Assembly: GCA_029641185.1 (NCBI GenBank)
Contig: JAPWGK010000003.1
Span: 2,480,001-2,544,000 of the forward strand
Reading direction: 5' to 3'
DNA length: 64,000 bases
Source: Pseudofabraea citricarpa
Lineage: Eukaryota; Ascomycota; Leotiomycetes; Helotiales; Dermateaceae
Part shown: one piece after another, positions 35,539 through 46,105 of the stretch
How the letters are laid out: each line of letters begins with the position of its first letter
Position numbering within the stretch: the first letter of the stretch is position 1
The notes under the pieces: model-generated
The model's database searches: none
What the model saw: only the letters and a program-made list of their open reading frames with translations
What the model was told of the DNA's origin: nothing
Position numbers and translations under genes: made by a program

Positions 35539-36907
35539 ATGTCGGCGCCGATGATAGCTTGGGTTCCCCTAGTCAACCAAGTATATAAATATATCACGAA
35601 TAGTGATTATTCGGCGCAATCGATCGACCTTCCATCTGTTGAGATTCACGATGTCGAAACAGCTCCGGAAAAGAGGCCCAGAACTCTTAAGCACTTAATA
35701 CGCGCAAATCATGTCAATCATGCAATACTATACCATAACCTCGAGTTTCATAACCACTTGCCACATTTGCTTGGTTCTGCATATCTTCTAGGCGCAACTA
35801 CAGAACAACTGCAGAAAATCTACGACACGGAATCTAGAGAGCTCGAAGAATGGCACGACTCGCCCGCGGAGATCAGCGACGCAGATTGGAGAGATTTTCT
35901 AGGGGACAAGAGATATCAGAGGGCGTATGTGGATTTTTATGAAGATGAATTGGCCCTCAAGTTTGGGTATGACTGGAAGAAAGTCGTGGACGAGTACTTG
36001 TTCAGCGGAAAGCATCCTTTAGTAAATGGGTTAATCGGAGGACGTAGGTTTCCACCGAAAGGAAGTTTCAATGCCAATACTAATTGCATTTATACAGTCG
36101 GCCATCCTTTAATCCATCTCGGATACGCATACGAACTTTCAAATCGTGAATTAGCTATGGAAGCTTTAGGAATGGCATCCACAAACTACGACTTCCTACA
36201 CAAATACACAGACAATGCATCATACACTAAACCGTCTACCTACTCGACAACATCGCCTCTTGAAATCCTACACAAAATCTATGCCGATGCACGTTTCGAT
36301 GGTCTTTTTGAATCGAAGGGAGCGGAGAACATCGAATTACTTTTCGACAAACATGAGAGTCTCGTACTCGAGCACTGGAACGCATGGACGATCAGCGACC
36401 CGGTCAAGCAATTCCAGGATTCACAAGAGGCAGCTGTTGCACTACTAGTCAATACGGTAGAGGTAGGAACACATGCATACGACTTCTTCGTGGTGCATAT
36501 TTTAACCACCAGCCACGCCGTTCGCATCCTGCTCCCTTTGATACCTAAAAAATTCCACATCTCGCTCGTTCGACAATGGTGGCTTCTCACCTTAGCAGTC
36601 TATATTGCTCAGTTGAGACCGAAATTCAATGATGACATCGAGCAGAAACCTACCCAATCGTGGAAATATGTCGAGAATAAAGCGATTACTAGTCCTTGGT
36701 CTACTGATGCCCACTATGTGAAGGGTAAGTTATTCCTTCGTCTATTTTACATTTGGGATATGCAATTGATATCTTTTAGCAATTCGTGCAATCAGGGAAG
36801 CTGCCTTTACGTGGGGCGATGTCCATGAACGCTACCTAGCCGCAGCAGTAAGATTCGCAGATGATTTTCAGGGATGGACAGGTTTCTCAAGCGCGTCAAT
36901 GCAGTGA
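35539..36907 (+). CDS. questin-oxidase-like protein (AflY/DUF4243 family), 2 exons, 437 aa
   Basis: Family of NADPH-dependent Baeyer-Villiger-type enzymes; members such as AflY/HypA and GedK act in aflatoxin and geodin-type anthraquinone pathways. Exons are 35539-36724 and 36780-36907; the intron is 55 nt. Family hallmarks visible are the NHAILYHNLEFHNHLPHLLG region, the central GHPLIHLGYAYEL segment with its conserved His residues, and the C-terminal THAYDFFVVHILTTSHAVR. Length is standard. No polyketide synthase is adjacent, so the homologue may have another substrate. It shares a 231-bp divergent promoter with the HECT_2 gene. Confidence 0.85.
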
Positions 36908-37174
36908 AAGTCCCAGTCTTCAAAAGTAGTTCCTGCTTGAAATTGTACAAAAGAATTGGCGTTCTTCTCAGGAAGTTTACGAAGCGTTTGAATATTGGTA
37001 TGACATTCATGATACGAAGTAACGCCCTCTGTTATAATTTTACTTTCTTGCCTTCATCCTTGTACTTTTAAAGCATATAGCCAATTGAACAAAAGCACTT
37101 GTAATTCAAATATCCCCATTCACAATTAAACTGTTCTTTTATACAGCCAAGAAGAAGCCCATCGTTATTCGTGA

Positions 37175-39904
37175 TCAATCGTCTTCGATGTCATCATCAC
37201 TCAGTACAAGTTTTTGCTCTGGTTGCGGCAGAGCAATACCTGGCGCTATACTGCGCCCTCCACGAATCACCACCGATCTTTTCTTAGGTGATACCCCTTC
37301 GTTTGGTTTGTCGGTTGCCCAATCTTCTCCAACGACAGCAGTGTCGTCGTTATCATCCGGAGACTCCTCGGATGGGCCTCCAATTCCATGAAAGGTTGTC
37401 ACTTTCTCCATGTCTCTAATGGCCAAGGCTGAAGCTGCTGTTCTGCGTGCTCGAGCCATGAAAACCATATATGGCAGACGTTCAAGCAACATTTCTTTTC
37501 GCGCGGATGTGCCAATGGACATCAGCGCGCTATCGTTCGCATCAGAGTCGTTGCTAGTATCCTTTGATTCGTGAGAGTCCGCGTTCCTAATTTTCCAGGA
37601 CTCGACGGTTCCCGGTTTGGGCTTTGCGAAGGCTGCTGCACCAGAGGTAATAGTTCCTATGTTTGACTCTTCACCTTTCATCAACTTCGTGACCCAAAGG
37701 TCGATTGTACTCTCGATCTCTTCCTTCATTCTCCAGAGCTTCAAACTTGTAGGGTAGAACATTTTGAAGGCATCACCTCCTCTACCTGTCCGAAGACCAG
37801 CTGCCGCAGGCGGTTTTCGCTTCACAGGATATGGCAAGGAGAAGAGAAGTCCACGGACAGCTATCTGAAAGCTGATTTCATCTTGTCGTAATATGTCACC
37901 GCCAGAGCCCCGGCCACCGGTTCCACCTCCAAAGCCACTTGAATTTAGCGACCCGTCCCAATCGGGACAGAGAAGGTCACTATCTGACAAGGCATCGATG
38001 CAACCATTCACATGGTCAAGTGAGGAAAACTCGTATGAGTCTATGGACGCATCGCATGAGAGCAAGTAATTCTCATGGAGTGCTGCAACAAATGTCTGCG
38101 TGTCTGTGCCAGTCTCATCAATGAGTGTTTCGACAGAAACCTGGGATCTTCTTGGTCTTGAATTGATAGACATAAAATTTGGTAGATTCTCCACATCTTG
38201 ACCAGGGGGGAGTTGTGGTGTTTTTTCTTCGCGCTTGTTGTACACAACTTTACCAACGGCATGGAATATGCCAAGACTAGCTTCACGTCGTGTTACCAGT
38301 TCAAGACTGTCCTCTTCCATTTTCGTCAGTGCAATCGAGTCCTTGGTCCCTCGTTTGGTCTTGTTGAATGTCACTTTGGATCCCCAATCACCATCACCAT
38401 CACCTCGCAAGCAAAGAAATTCAAGCGAGCCTATAGCACTTCTGATATCGCCAATGTCACCAAGCTTCTTAAGTACAAGAGGTCCTGGTGTTTTTCTCCT
38501 GCCAGACTTTCTTGATTCTTTCTGGATGATGATATCTAAAGCTTTTGCAAGTAGAGTTGGTGCGATGGCGTTGAACTCGATGCAAAACACACCAGGGTGG
38601 TGGAGTATCTCAGGACCAAGCAGCCGATGGGCTGTGAAACTATCAGCAGATGCCGATGTAGTAGTGAGTAAAGTCTCAGATATAACCATGACCACAGGAG
38701 TGACTGGATCTTTGTTTTGATTGGTGTTGTGCATGACAGACAAAGGGGGAGTGTTTGCAGCAAGGTATTGAATGACGGTTGATCGAAATGATTGTAGAGC
38801 TGTTGATGAACGTGTGAAAGTGTTAGGAAATTCCTCTATCAGAATGAGTCTTTTTCGACGGTCGAGAGGCTTGATTTCTGGTTTCGAGGGTGGTTCGCTG
38901 CTGGATGTCAAGTCCAACTGCCCGAATTTTCCACCACGACCCATGAATTCTTCAAACTGTGCTGTCATGGATTGAAATCCATCAGCAGTAGCTACAGATC
39001 CCACAGGATTCCGCCATTCCAGGACATCACAACCCAGTGCTTTCGCTAACAGTTGTACGGTGGTGGTTTTTCCAGTTCCCGCTGCACCTTTTAATACCAA
39101 AAGACGCTGTCTCATGCGGCCTTCAGTGACTGCTTCAAGCCACGCTCGTACGTCTGAAACTTTCTTTTTGTGAACAGCCAGCTCATCCAGGTTCAATGGT
39201 GCAAAACGTTCAGCCCACGGCCTCAGGTCCTCCATGACTGTGTTCTCATCCATTGCTACTGGTCTTTTCACAAACTTCTGACTTGACAATGGCATTTCAC
39301 CGCCATAATTTTTAAGCACCTGTGTTCCTTTGGCTCGCTTGCGTGCAGCTGCTCGTATGGTACTCGCTCCTTGGGCTTTCCTTTCACCCACGTCATCTTC
39401 ACTCCCATCTGATATTCCATCCAATTCTTCCGTTATTAAAGCTGCAGAGCTAGGGGGAATGGATCCTCTCGAGGCACTGCCTAAAGAACTGCTTCCAGCT
39501 TGCTGCTGTCTTTGTGCCTGTTTTGTAAAAAAGGTGAAGATGTCTGCATTTTTGCCCTTTTCTTCGACCTTTGCTTTCCGCTTTCTTTTTTCAGGGCTAC
39601 TGCTGGCACTCTTGGTGGTGATCCTGCTGGCTCGTGTAGTGGGTAGATGTATGGGTGCAGCATTTGGTGGATGGTTTGCTGTTTTGGCACGAGGCTGCGT
39701 TTTTGCGGATGATTTGCTCGACTTCTCAGCTGTTCTGTCGGGCAGCATCCGAGGTGCATCATTCGAGGATGGCGGTGATGAAGGCACCAAGGTGCTCAAT
39801 CGAGGCCGAGTCGTGCGGGCTGGCTGGTGTACATATTCCTCGTCGGATTCGGTGGACGACAGTGGAATGACGTTCCGTTTCTGCCGCTTGGGTGGAGGCG
39901 CCAT
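37175..39904 (-). CDS. rad17: checkpoint clamp loader RAD17/Rad24, single exon, 909 aa
   Basis: Large subunit of the RFC-like complex that loads the 9-1-1 clamp at DNA damage; nuclear. It is uninterrupted from ATG 39904 to the stop at 37175. A long disordered basic N-terminus (about 200 residues) is followed by an AAA+ ATPase core. Walker A is GAAGTGKTT (273-281) and Walker B is RLILIEEF (352-359). The preceding ERFAPLNLDELAVHKKKV segment is typical of Rad17/Rad24. In the N-terminus, NADIFTFFTK (119-128) resembles a PCNA-interacting (PIP) box. The C-terminus holds acidic, low-complexity stretches ending in LSDDDIEDD. It is unusual here in having no intron. Confidence 0.93.
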   Translation of the reverse strand: MAPPPKRQKRNVIPLSSTESDEEYVHQPARTTRPRLSTLVPSSPPSSNDAPRMLPDRTAEKSSKSSAKTQPRAKTANHPPNAAPIHLPTTRASRITTKSASSSPEKRKRKAKVEEKGKNADIFTFFTKQAQRQQQAGSSSLGSASRGSIPPSSAALITEELDGISDGSEDDVGERKAQGASTIRAAARKRAKGTQVLKNYGGEMPLSSQKFVKRPVAMDENTVMEDLRPWAERFAPLNLDELAVHKKKVSDVRAWLEAVTEGRMRQRLLVLKGAAGTGKTTTVQLLAKALGCDVLEWRNPVGSVATADGFQSMTAQFEEFMGRGGKFGQLDLTSSSEPPSKPEIKPLDRRKRLILIEEFPNTFTRSSTALQSFRSTVIQYLAANTPPLSVMHNTNQNKDPVTPVVMVISETLLTTTSASADSFTAHRLLGPEILHHPGVFCIEFNAIAPTLLAKALDIIIQKESRKSGRRKTPGPLVLKKLGDIGDIRSAIGSLEFLCLRGDGDGDWGSKVTFNKTKRGTKDSIALTKMEEDSLELVTRREASLGIFHAVGKVVYNKREEKTPQLPPGQDVENLPNFMSINSRPRRSQVSVETLIDETGTDTQTFVAALHENYLLSCDASIDSYEFSSLDHVNGCIDALSDSDLLCPDWDGSLNSSGFGGGTGGRGSGGDILRQDEISFQIAVRGLLFSLPYPVKRKPPAAAGLRTGRGGDAFKMFYPTSLKLWRMKEEIESTIDLWVTKLMKGEESNIGTITSGAAAFAKPKPGTVESWKIRNADSHESKDTSNDSDANDSALMSIGTSARKEMLLERLPYMVFMARARRTAASALAIRDMEKVTTFHGIGGPSEESPDDNDDTAVVGEDWATDKPNEGVSPKKRSVVIRGGRSIAPGIALPQPEQKLVLSDDDIEDD

Positions 39905-40883
39905 ACCACCTAGGTTGCATAGGTCTGGTGATCTGGAGACTGCATGAGGGTGCTTTTCCAGAAAAGAATGCTCCCGGCCGGGAAAATTGAACGAACAACC
40001 TGAACGATGATGACAGCCTCGAGGAGTCTTGTCGAGACCCAGGCTGGAGCTGCGAGGCTGCGGCTTATCTGCCCACGCCCGAGGTTGCTAGATAACCGCC
40101 GTTACCCGAGTACGACCTATGCGCGCAACGCCTTCCTTATCTGGGGCGTGACGGCAGGCCAATCTGTAAATCTGTGCCAATCTGATCGTGGGCCGTTCGT
40201 TGCGTTGATATAGTGGAGGCAGTGCACGCTATCTGGATCCTGTGCAACCCATGGTCTAGACATTCGAGGTTATTCCTGCCGTCTGTCACCTGCCGTCTGT
40301 CTCCCACTTCCACCTCACCTCCACCTCCCACCTGCCACCTCCCACCTGCCCCATCTACTTCCCCCCCCCTGATTCCATCATCTACATCTATCTACCTACC
40401 TCTACATACTGCACTGCGTATGTCAGACATATTCCACCACGCATAAATAGGCAAGCCAGTTGAGTGAGCTCTATGCTTGCCTGCCTGCCAGCCTGCCTGC
40501 CAGCTGGCCGGTCACACCAGCTGAACAACTGAGCTATCACCTACCTTCTGGAATCCGTTGTCAGGTTTGGGCACTGGGCAGGCTTTGACCAGCCAAGGAC
40601 GTGCACTGTGCTCTCGAACTGCATTGGTGCCCCTCTCTTGCTTTCTAACAGGCCGACTATTGTCTCCGCCAACCCAATCATATGGGCAAACTGACTTCGA
40701 ACGCCCCTCTATCCCAATAATGTCATCCCGGAGCCCACCTCCGGTTGGATCCAACCTGGCCTTGGGCAGATCCCTCGAACTTCCTTCCAACCTGTTACCG
40801 CCGGCCGCCCACATGACAGCGGCAGTGCATACATATACCGCACCTGTTTCTAGTTTCCACAGCATTCATTCTCAGGAAGTGCA
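39905..40883. promoter_or_regulatory. divergent promoter, rad17 and Zn2Cys6 gene
   Basis: 979 bp. It contains a directly repeated CCTGCCGTCTGTC (13 bp, about 40276-40301), a pyrimidine-rich tract with CCCACCTGCCACCT units (40302-40370, including a run of nine C), a TATA-like ATAAATA at about 40443, and GCCTGCCTGCCA repeats (40476-40510). Such C/T-rich tracts are common in fungal core promoters. Confidence 0.55.
40306..40510. repeat. pyrimidine-rich and GCCTGCCTGCCA simple repeats
   Basis: Two low-complexity blocks, 40306-40370 (CCACCT/CCCACCTG units) and 40476-40510 (GCCTGCCTGCCA in two and a half copies), lie between divergent genes. Confidence 0.6.
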
Positions 40884-41829
40884 ATGGACATCGCCACGCT
40901 AGTCGAGGGAGGAATCTCAAGGAACCCGTTAAGCAGAATCGCTCCTGCGAGCGCAAACCCAAGCCATAGTTTACCTGTGATCAATCGAAATTTAAAGGAC
41001 GGTGAGGTTGACGGCAAAATAAGGAAGTACCGAAAAAGAGATCCAGCTTCTTTGACCAAGAGCGCCTGTCTGAGTTGCAAGAGAGCAAAGGCCAAGGTAG
41101 GTCAGCCTCAATTCAATCAATTCAGTGTTTCTAATGGCTTGTCAGTGTGATGGCCGCCTCCCCTGTGGGAGATGCACGCAACGTGTCGACCGGAACAAGC
41201 CTGAAACCTGTATATATGAACCTCGACTTCGTGGGGGGAAGTCACATCTACTCAGGCAGTTTGCCGATCTCCAAACAAAATATGACTTGGCAAAGCATAT
41301 ATTCCAAGGACTTTTGCTTCCAGACAGAACACCTGAGATTCTTGACCGGCTAAGGAATGGCGAGACGTTTGAGCACATCGTAAAATGGCTAAACACTCTA
41401 CCATGCGAAAGGATGCTGGCCTCTGAGCTTTCTCATAAGCAACTGCCTGACCATCACAAGGTCAGTAATAGAGATGGTACGGTAAACGCAAACCCTCCAG
41501 TCCTTGCCGCTCAGCCCATTCTTGCCTTAGAATCAGAGAAAAGCGACCTGCTCGGTAGATCGAGTCATGCATCCGAACCCCAACCAATGTCTTATCGCTC
41601 TTCCTCGCCACAGAGTCTGGTACCAGAGTCGGATCAGAGCAGCGTTGTAGATTGTAACGAGAGTACTAGTGCAGACAAAGACCAGATTCTACAAAGCCTC
41701 GCACAGGAAAACATACGACTTAGTGTTCAAGTACAAGAACTTCAGGCCTTGCTGAAACCTCCGGGCTCTCGTAAAGCGGCTGCAGTGACCGCCACGGGTA
41801 GTCACCACGTGGTAGACGACGTTAAATAA
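40884..41829 (+). CDS. Zn2Cys6 transcription factor, 2 exons, 298 aa
   Basis: Nuclear DNA-binding regulator. Exons are 40884-41096 and 41146-41829; the 49-nt intron falls inside the zinc cluster. Cysteines 62, 65, 72, 78, 81 and 93 give C-x2-C-x6-C-x5-C-x2-C-x11-C, preceded by basic IRKYRKRDPASLTKSACLSC. After the cluster a segment ERMLASEL and a Ser-rich region lead to a short C-terminal coiled coil (QENIRLSVQVQELQALL). The large fungal-specific transcription-factor domain is absent, so the protein is of the short type. Its targets are unknown. It lies 4 kb from the questin-oxidase-like gene, but no further evidence links them. Confidence 0.87.
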
Positions 41830-42379
41830 CTATCTGCTCTATCAGTTAGGAAGTCGTTTGAGTAGAGAAGCACGAGACAGTGAGATGGCCGCGGCATAAC
41901 TTTTATCTTGCGAAGTTCGCACAAAGCAGTGAAAGTCGCAAAGTTTTAGGCACATGGTTACAAGTATAAATGTGGAAATTATGATGGATGCTGTTGCTAT
42001 CTGGTTCTTAATCTTGTCTCATCTCGTTGGCTAGCCAACATTAAAAGAGTATATGGAGGTTTCAATTAGTAAAACTAGTACCCGGTTTGTTGCAAGAAGG
42101 TGGACTTGTTGTTATTGGAGATCGCATATGGTCGCTTCTCAAGAAGATGAAGGTCAGCTAGCTACCTTAGTTCCCTTCTTCAACCATAAATGCATCACCT
42201 AGGTAGCGAGCCGACTAAAATGGGCTACCAGGGCCTCGCAGTAGTTCTTATGCCTCTCGATCTTCACAGCGAAATCTTCTGAATTAAAGATTTTATTATC
42301 ATCCACTCTCGAAGTGCCTAACGACACCCCTTGGAGTAAACCACCTCTTCCCGCAGACCAATATCACAGAACATCCGCG
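41830..42379. other. intergenic region
   Basis: Two copies of the recurring TAGCTAGCTACC/ACCTAGGTAG motif are present (about 42155 and 42198). No gene is seen. Confidence 0.4.
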
Positions 42380-43699
42380 ATGGCTTCTTTGACGATGGAT
42401 TCATTCCCAAATTACGGAACTGGGACTTGGTGCTACGAGGGTTATTTTACTAACATATCGTTGGAGAAAGGGTTTCGAATTTTGGGAACCAAGAGGATTG
42501 AGGTCAGTTGCTTCAAACGAGCCCGGAGCTATGAGAGATACATGAAGTGCCGTGCGATATTACGGGAAATTTTTTCGGGCCACAGAGAAGAAGATTGGCA
42601 AAAGCTGAATAGAACTGCGGGCCTTCGTTTGCTATGTATGACGGAAATGGCCTCCCGTATGGATCAAAGAAATGTGATTGAGGCTACGGCTCAGAATAGG
42701 AAAACATTTGCTTTAGTGGTAGATGAGCTCCATCACTCATGCTCTTTAATAGCGAAAAGATCCAGTAGCTCTGGCCACCTTGACAACATTGCACGGACAG
42801 TTTTGCAAGCGGTACTAACAAGAAGGGCACGTCGAGAAGCGAAGTCAAAGGCAAAGTCCCTAAACCAAGCTACCAGAGGTTCAGAAAAGCGCCAAACCGA
42901 CAGAGATAGATTTTATCGCCTTCCATTAGAGCTTCAATACAATGTACTAGGTCACCTCGAGATTCATCAAGTCGAGATGCTCGTATCAACATATCCATAT
43001 CTCATATCTCCATGGAGTCGCATTTTACCTAGCAAATTGAAAGCCTGGTTGGATAGCCTATGTTCACGAGACAACATATGCTACTTTGGCTCCTATCGGG
43101 TCAATCAATATATCATGCGTCCCATAGATGTCTATCGACTCCGATCTCCGAACATATATCCAAATTCATATCCACTGGATCTCAATTTGGTTTCGTCGGA
43201 GCCGATTCTGTTCGGTCCAAACCCGCAAGGCGCCGTGGGCCTAAGAAATACATCACGCATTATTCTTAACTCGTTGATACTATTGCATATCCAGTCGGAA
43301 GATCCAGGCTTTTGGAGAAAGATCGAAGCTGCGAATGCTCGGTTTTCTTCTAGTCCAAGTGGCAATATACAGAAACAGTTTTTAGAGCAGGCAACTCACC
43401 ACCTCAGGGGGACGGGCTTCTCTGTAGGTCTCAACACAGAAGCGCTCTCAATCATCTTGAGCGATTGGAGCATCTCGGGAAACCCCTCTCAAGAAGTCGT
43501 TGATGACCATCGCATTTCAGTACTCGTACTGACTAGAGAAGAGATTAACCTCATTTTTCTGAATTTGAAACCCGCTTTGAAAGTTTTCTTTTCTTATTCA
43601 GGAATCGTCTCGGTACCTCTTGTCGACAGTCCGGCATGCCGCAAATCGTGGGACCTGGGCTATCTCTTTGCATCTTGGATTATACAGCCACCCCAATAG
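42380..43699 (+). CDS. F-box-like hypothetical protein, single exon, 439 aa
   Basis: No enzyme domain is recognised. Residues about 196-245 read DRFYRLPLELQYNVLGHLE followed by hydrophobic helices, which fits a degenerate F-box, the Skp1-binding module of SCF ubiquitin ligases. No leucine-rich or WD40 repeats follow, as is usual for lineage-specific fungal F-box proteins. The N-terminus (MASLTMDSFPNYGTGTW) is chosen at the first ATG; the frame extends 22 codons upstream without an ATG. The flanks are AT-rich, consistent with an accessory gene. Confidence 0.65.
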   Translation: MASLTMDSFPNYGTGTWCYEGYFTNISLEKGFRILGTKRIEVSCFKRARSYERYMKCRAILREIFSGHREEDWQKLNRTAGLRLLCMTEMASRMDQRNVIEATAQNRKTFALVVDELHHSCSLIAKRSSSSGHLDNIARTVLQAVLTRRARREAKSKAKSLNQATRGSEKRQTDRDRFYRLPLELQYNVLGHLEIHQVEMLVSTYPYLISPWSRILPSKLKAWLDSLCSRDNICYFGSYRVNQYIMRPIDVYRLRSPNIYPNSYPLDLNLVSSEPILFGPNPQGAVGLRNTSRIILNSLILLHIQSEDPGFWRKIEAANARFSSSPSGNIQKQFLEQATHHLRGTGFSVGLNTEALSIILSDWSISGNPSQEVVDDHRISVLVLTREEINLIFLNLKPALKVFFSYSGIVSVPLVDSPACRKSWDLGYLFASWIIQPPQ

Positions 43700-44414
43700 G
43701 AGAGGGAACAAGGATAGATAGAGCATAGGATTTATTTTTAGAGGCGTCCCTGAATTTCTAACTTTCCACATACAAAGAGGCTAATTATTTGTCTTTGGTG
43801 CCTGCAAGATGATCAGGATTGTTTGACTTGCTGTGTTCTAGAAAGGTTCGTCTAAGATAGTTTGTAATTATATACCTACCTAGTCTACGTCCCATGGTTG
43901 GGGAGGGTTTTATTTTCAGATGTGTATATCCTTCGTAATAAAGCTCTTCCTCAAATTTAATCCCACCACTAGGCTTAAGTTGAATTTCTTCGCGTTTTTA
44001 ATCAAGGAAAGTCTCGAACAACTTCTCGGAAAGAAATTTAGAAAACATAAATAAGAAAGAGAGCTAGCTAGCTACCTTCAGAATCAAGAGCTGCTGGTAA
44101 TTTATTAGGTAAATTTTATCTGTGGCCATCAAATCATTATCTCTATCTAATGATACTAATTGTCTATTTACTCAGAAGATAACGTCAAACCCGATTAGAC
44201 GTTAAACGGGGTTGTATTAGCACATTTATATCACGTGTTTTACTGTGCCGCTCTAGTTTGATGATCGTCATAAATTATGTAGTTAGCTATTGCTTCTGCA
44301 ACAGCCGCTTATCTTGTAGAATCCTCAGGTACAAGAAAGAAAAAAACTCATGGATCGTCGTTAAAACAGACCTAGCTCCTCTCCAACGATCAGCCGTTAC
44401 TGCCAAGCAAAAAA
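43700..44414. other. AT-rich intergenic region
   Basis: AT-rich with CTAGCTAGCTACC (about 44063) and ATACCTACCTAGTC (about 43872) motifs. The 13-mer CGCGTTTTTAATC at about 43991 recurs in the island near 1050. Confidence 0.4.
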
Positions 44415-46103
44415 ATGATTGACGATACAAAGAAAGGATCGCACCCGGCAAAGTATGAAAGTACCCTGAGTGCAGAAGTCATCAAGGCCAGCCAATATCG
44501 AGTTCAACGGCAAGATGCTCTCATGTGGGCTAGGGATTTGAGGTTTCTTACTTACGATGACAGCGCGGATAACGACGTCATTGCTCGTAACGAGGATACA
44601 GCTCCCCATACGTCAAAGAAGCAGCAATGTATGCGATGCGAGCAAGGGCAAACGAAAGATGATTATCATGTGTGCTCCAAGCCATATTTCAATTGCCATA
44701 AAATGACACAAAAAGAGATGAAAGTCCATCCTTTCCGCTTCACATGCGATGCTTGCAATTGCCATTTGACCGAGGGTAGCCGCCATCACTGCAGTATCTG
44801 TCTCAATGGAGACTATGATATCTGTGACCAGTGCCGTGATTCTGGAATTGGGTGTCTTGAAAAGGATCATGTCTTGGAGAAGACAAGGCTTCTGAAGTAC
44901 GGAGATTGCCTTCATGTTAATGCTCGATCCTGCGAAGACTGTCAAGAGATCCCGTTGTTTCCTAATACAGGAAAAGCAAAAAAGTTCAAAGTTGTTAAGC
45001 TCACTAATCACAATGCTGCTGATCTGAAATTTTGCAACCATTTCATCGCTGTCTCTTACTGTTGGCCTCAATCAGAGCTCGACGAGCATGGTGCTCCAGT
45101 TTTCAAAGCGGGTAAATACGCGATCACAGAGCCAAACGGTCGAACGCGCCAGAATCGAGCTCCTGAGGAAGTTCTCGATCGAGCCATCACCTTTGCTGCC
45201 CAGAATGGCATACGTCTTATATGGATAGATCAGGAATGCATTGATCAGGATGATCCTTTGGACAAAGAATTAGGAATTCAAGCTATGGATCGAGTCTATC
45301 AACGTGCTTTTTTGTCAATCGGTTTGTTGGACGCAACAATTGAATCCCAAGACGCATTGAACTCAATGAAATCCGGGTTGGTTATAAATGAGCACTGGAC
45401 GCCAGACATAACACAATTGACGGATGACACAAGAAAGCTCGCTGAGTCACTTTTGGGGTTTTTCGAGCCGATCTTAGATGATCCATGGCATAGTCGCGCA
45501 TGGATTCTACAGGAAGCTTTCTCAGCTGGCCCTCGTATGTGTCTTCTTTTGAAGCGTTCTCCAGGCATGGATATCGAGGGTGTTATTGGCGTTAGTAAAA
45601 CCCTATCAATGTCGGAGATAGTCATTCATTTGGATACACTATCGACAATTATGGATTATGCCACGGCTCTATACTCACATGTAGCGTTGGTCGCACCTGA
45701 GTTTGATCCTTTGACAGATAGAAGCCGAGCTCTGCTTTTGCGTCTGCGGAACTTTCCCCCTGGGGATGAGCGATCCGCACAAATGAAGTGGACATCTGAT
45801 ATGGGTGGCATGCAGCCACGAAGATCTTGCAATGCCGCTGTCGCTTTGTCATATTTACAAAGCAGGGAGAATACAGTTGTTCCTGATCGTCTGGCTATCG
45901 TCGCTAATCTATGCAATTTTGAGTTTAGACTGAATACTATTCAGGCAGAGAAGAATCATCAAAGTCTTGGTGCTTGCATCCTTGCTTTGGCACTGATTAA
46001 CCGAGACTATTCCCTTTTATGTCCTCAGATGTACACGCCAGGAATTGAGGCAGGCAGGCGACCTTTACTTCACTTTGAAAATACTCAAACTGATACTTAC
46101 TAG
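44415..46103 (+). CDS. ZZ-HET heterokaryon-incompatibility-type protein, N-terminal part, 562 aa to stop
   Basis: HET-domain proteins trigger programmed cell death on non-self recognition in filamentous ascomycetes. The first 562 residues are one open frame. A ZZ-type zinc finger spans about 110-152 (FTCDACNCHLTEGSRHHC, CSICLNGDYDICDQC). The HET domain starts at FIAVSYCW (210-217) and includes RLIWIDQECIDQDD (267-280), RAFLSIGLLD and the family motif WHSRAWILQEAF. After conserved ALALINRDYSLLCPQMY the frame stops at 46101-46103, but the expected C-terminal region continues in another frame immediately downstream (next entry). I could find no good splice pair to join them, so a frameshift or premature stop is likely. 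Confidence 0.85.
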   Translation: MIDDTKKGSHPAKYESTLSAEVIKASQYRVQRQDALMWARDLRFLTYDDSADNDVIARNEDTAPHTSKKQQCMRCEQGQTKDDYHVCSKPYFNCHKMTQKEMKVHPFRFTCDACNCHLTEGSRHHCSICLNGDYDICDQCRDSGIGCLEKDHVLEKTRLLKYGDCLHVNARSCEDCQEIPLFPNTGKAKKFKVVKLTNHNAADLKFCNHFIAVSYCWPQSELDEHGAPVFKAGKYAITEPNGRTRQNRAPEEVLDRAITFAAQNGIRLIWIDQECIDQDDPLDKELGIQAMDRVYQRAFLSIGLLDATIESQDALNSMKSGLVINEHWTPDITQLTDDTRKLAESLLGFFEPILDDPWHSRAWILQEAFSAGPRMCLLLKRSPGMDIEGVIGVSKTLSMSEIVIHLDTLSTIMDYATALYSHVALVAPEFDPLTDRSRALLLRLRNFPPGDERSAQMKWTSDMGGMQPRRSCNAAVALSYLQSRENTVVPDRLAIVANLCNFEFRLNTIQAEKNHQSLGACILALALINRDYSLLCPQMYTPGIEAGRRPLLHFENTQTDTY

Positions 46104-46105
46104 CG

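Noticed and set aside
39330..39947. 205-codon plus-strand frame opposite rad17
   Set aside because: Low-complexity antisense of the disordered N-terminus, with no independent features.
40500..40560. tRNA-like A box on the minus strand (TAGCTCAGTTGTTCAG)
   Set aside because: No B box and no cloverleaf can be drawn in the flanking 80 bp.
30094..41829. A secondary-metabolite gene cluster
   Set aside because: No backbone synthase, transporter or other tailoring genes; most neighbours are housekeeping genes.
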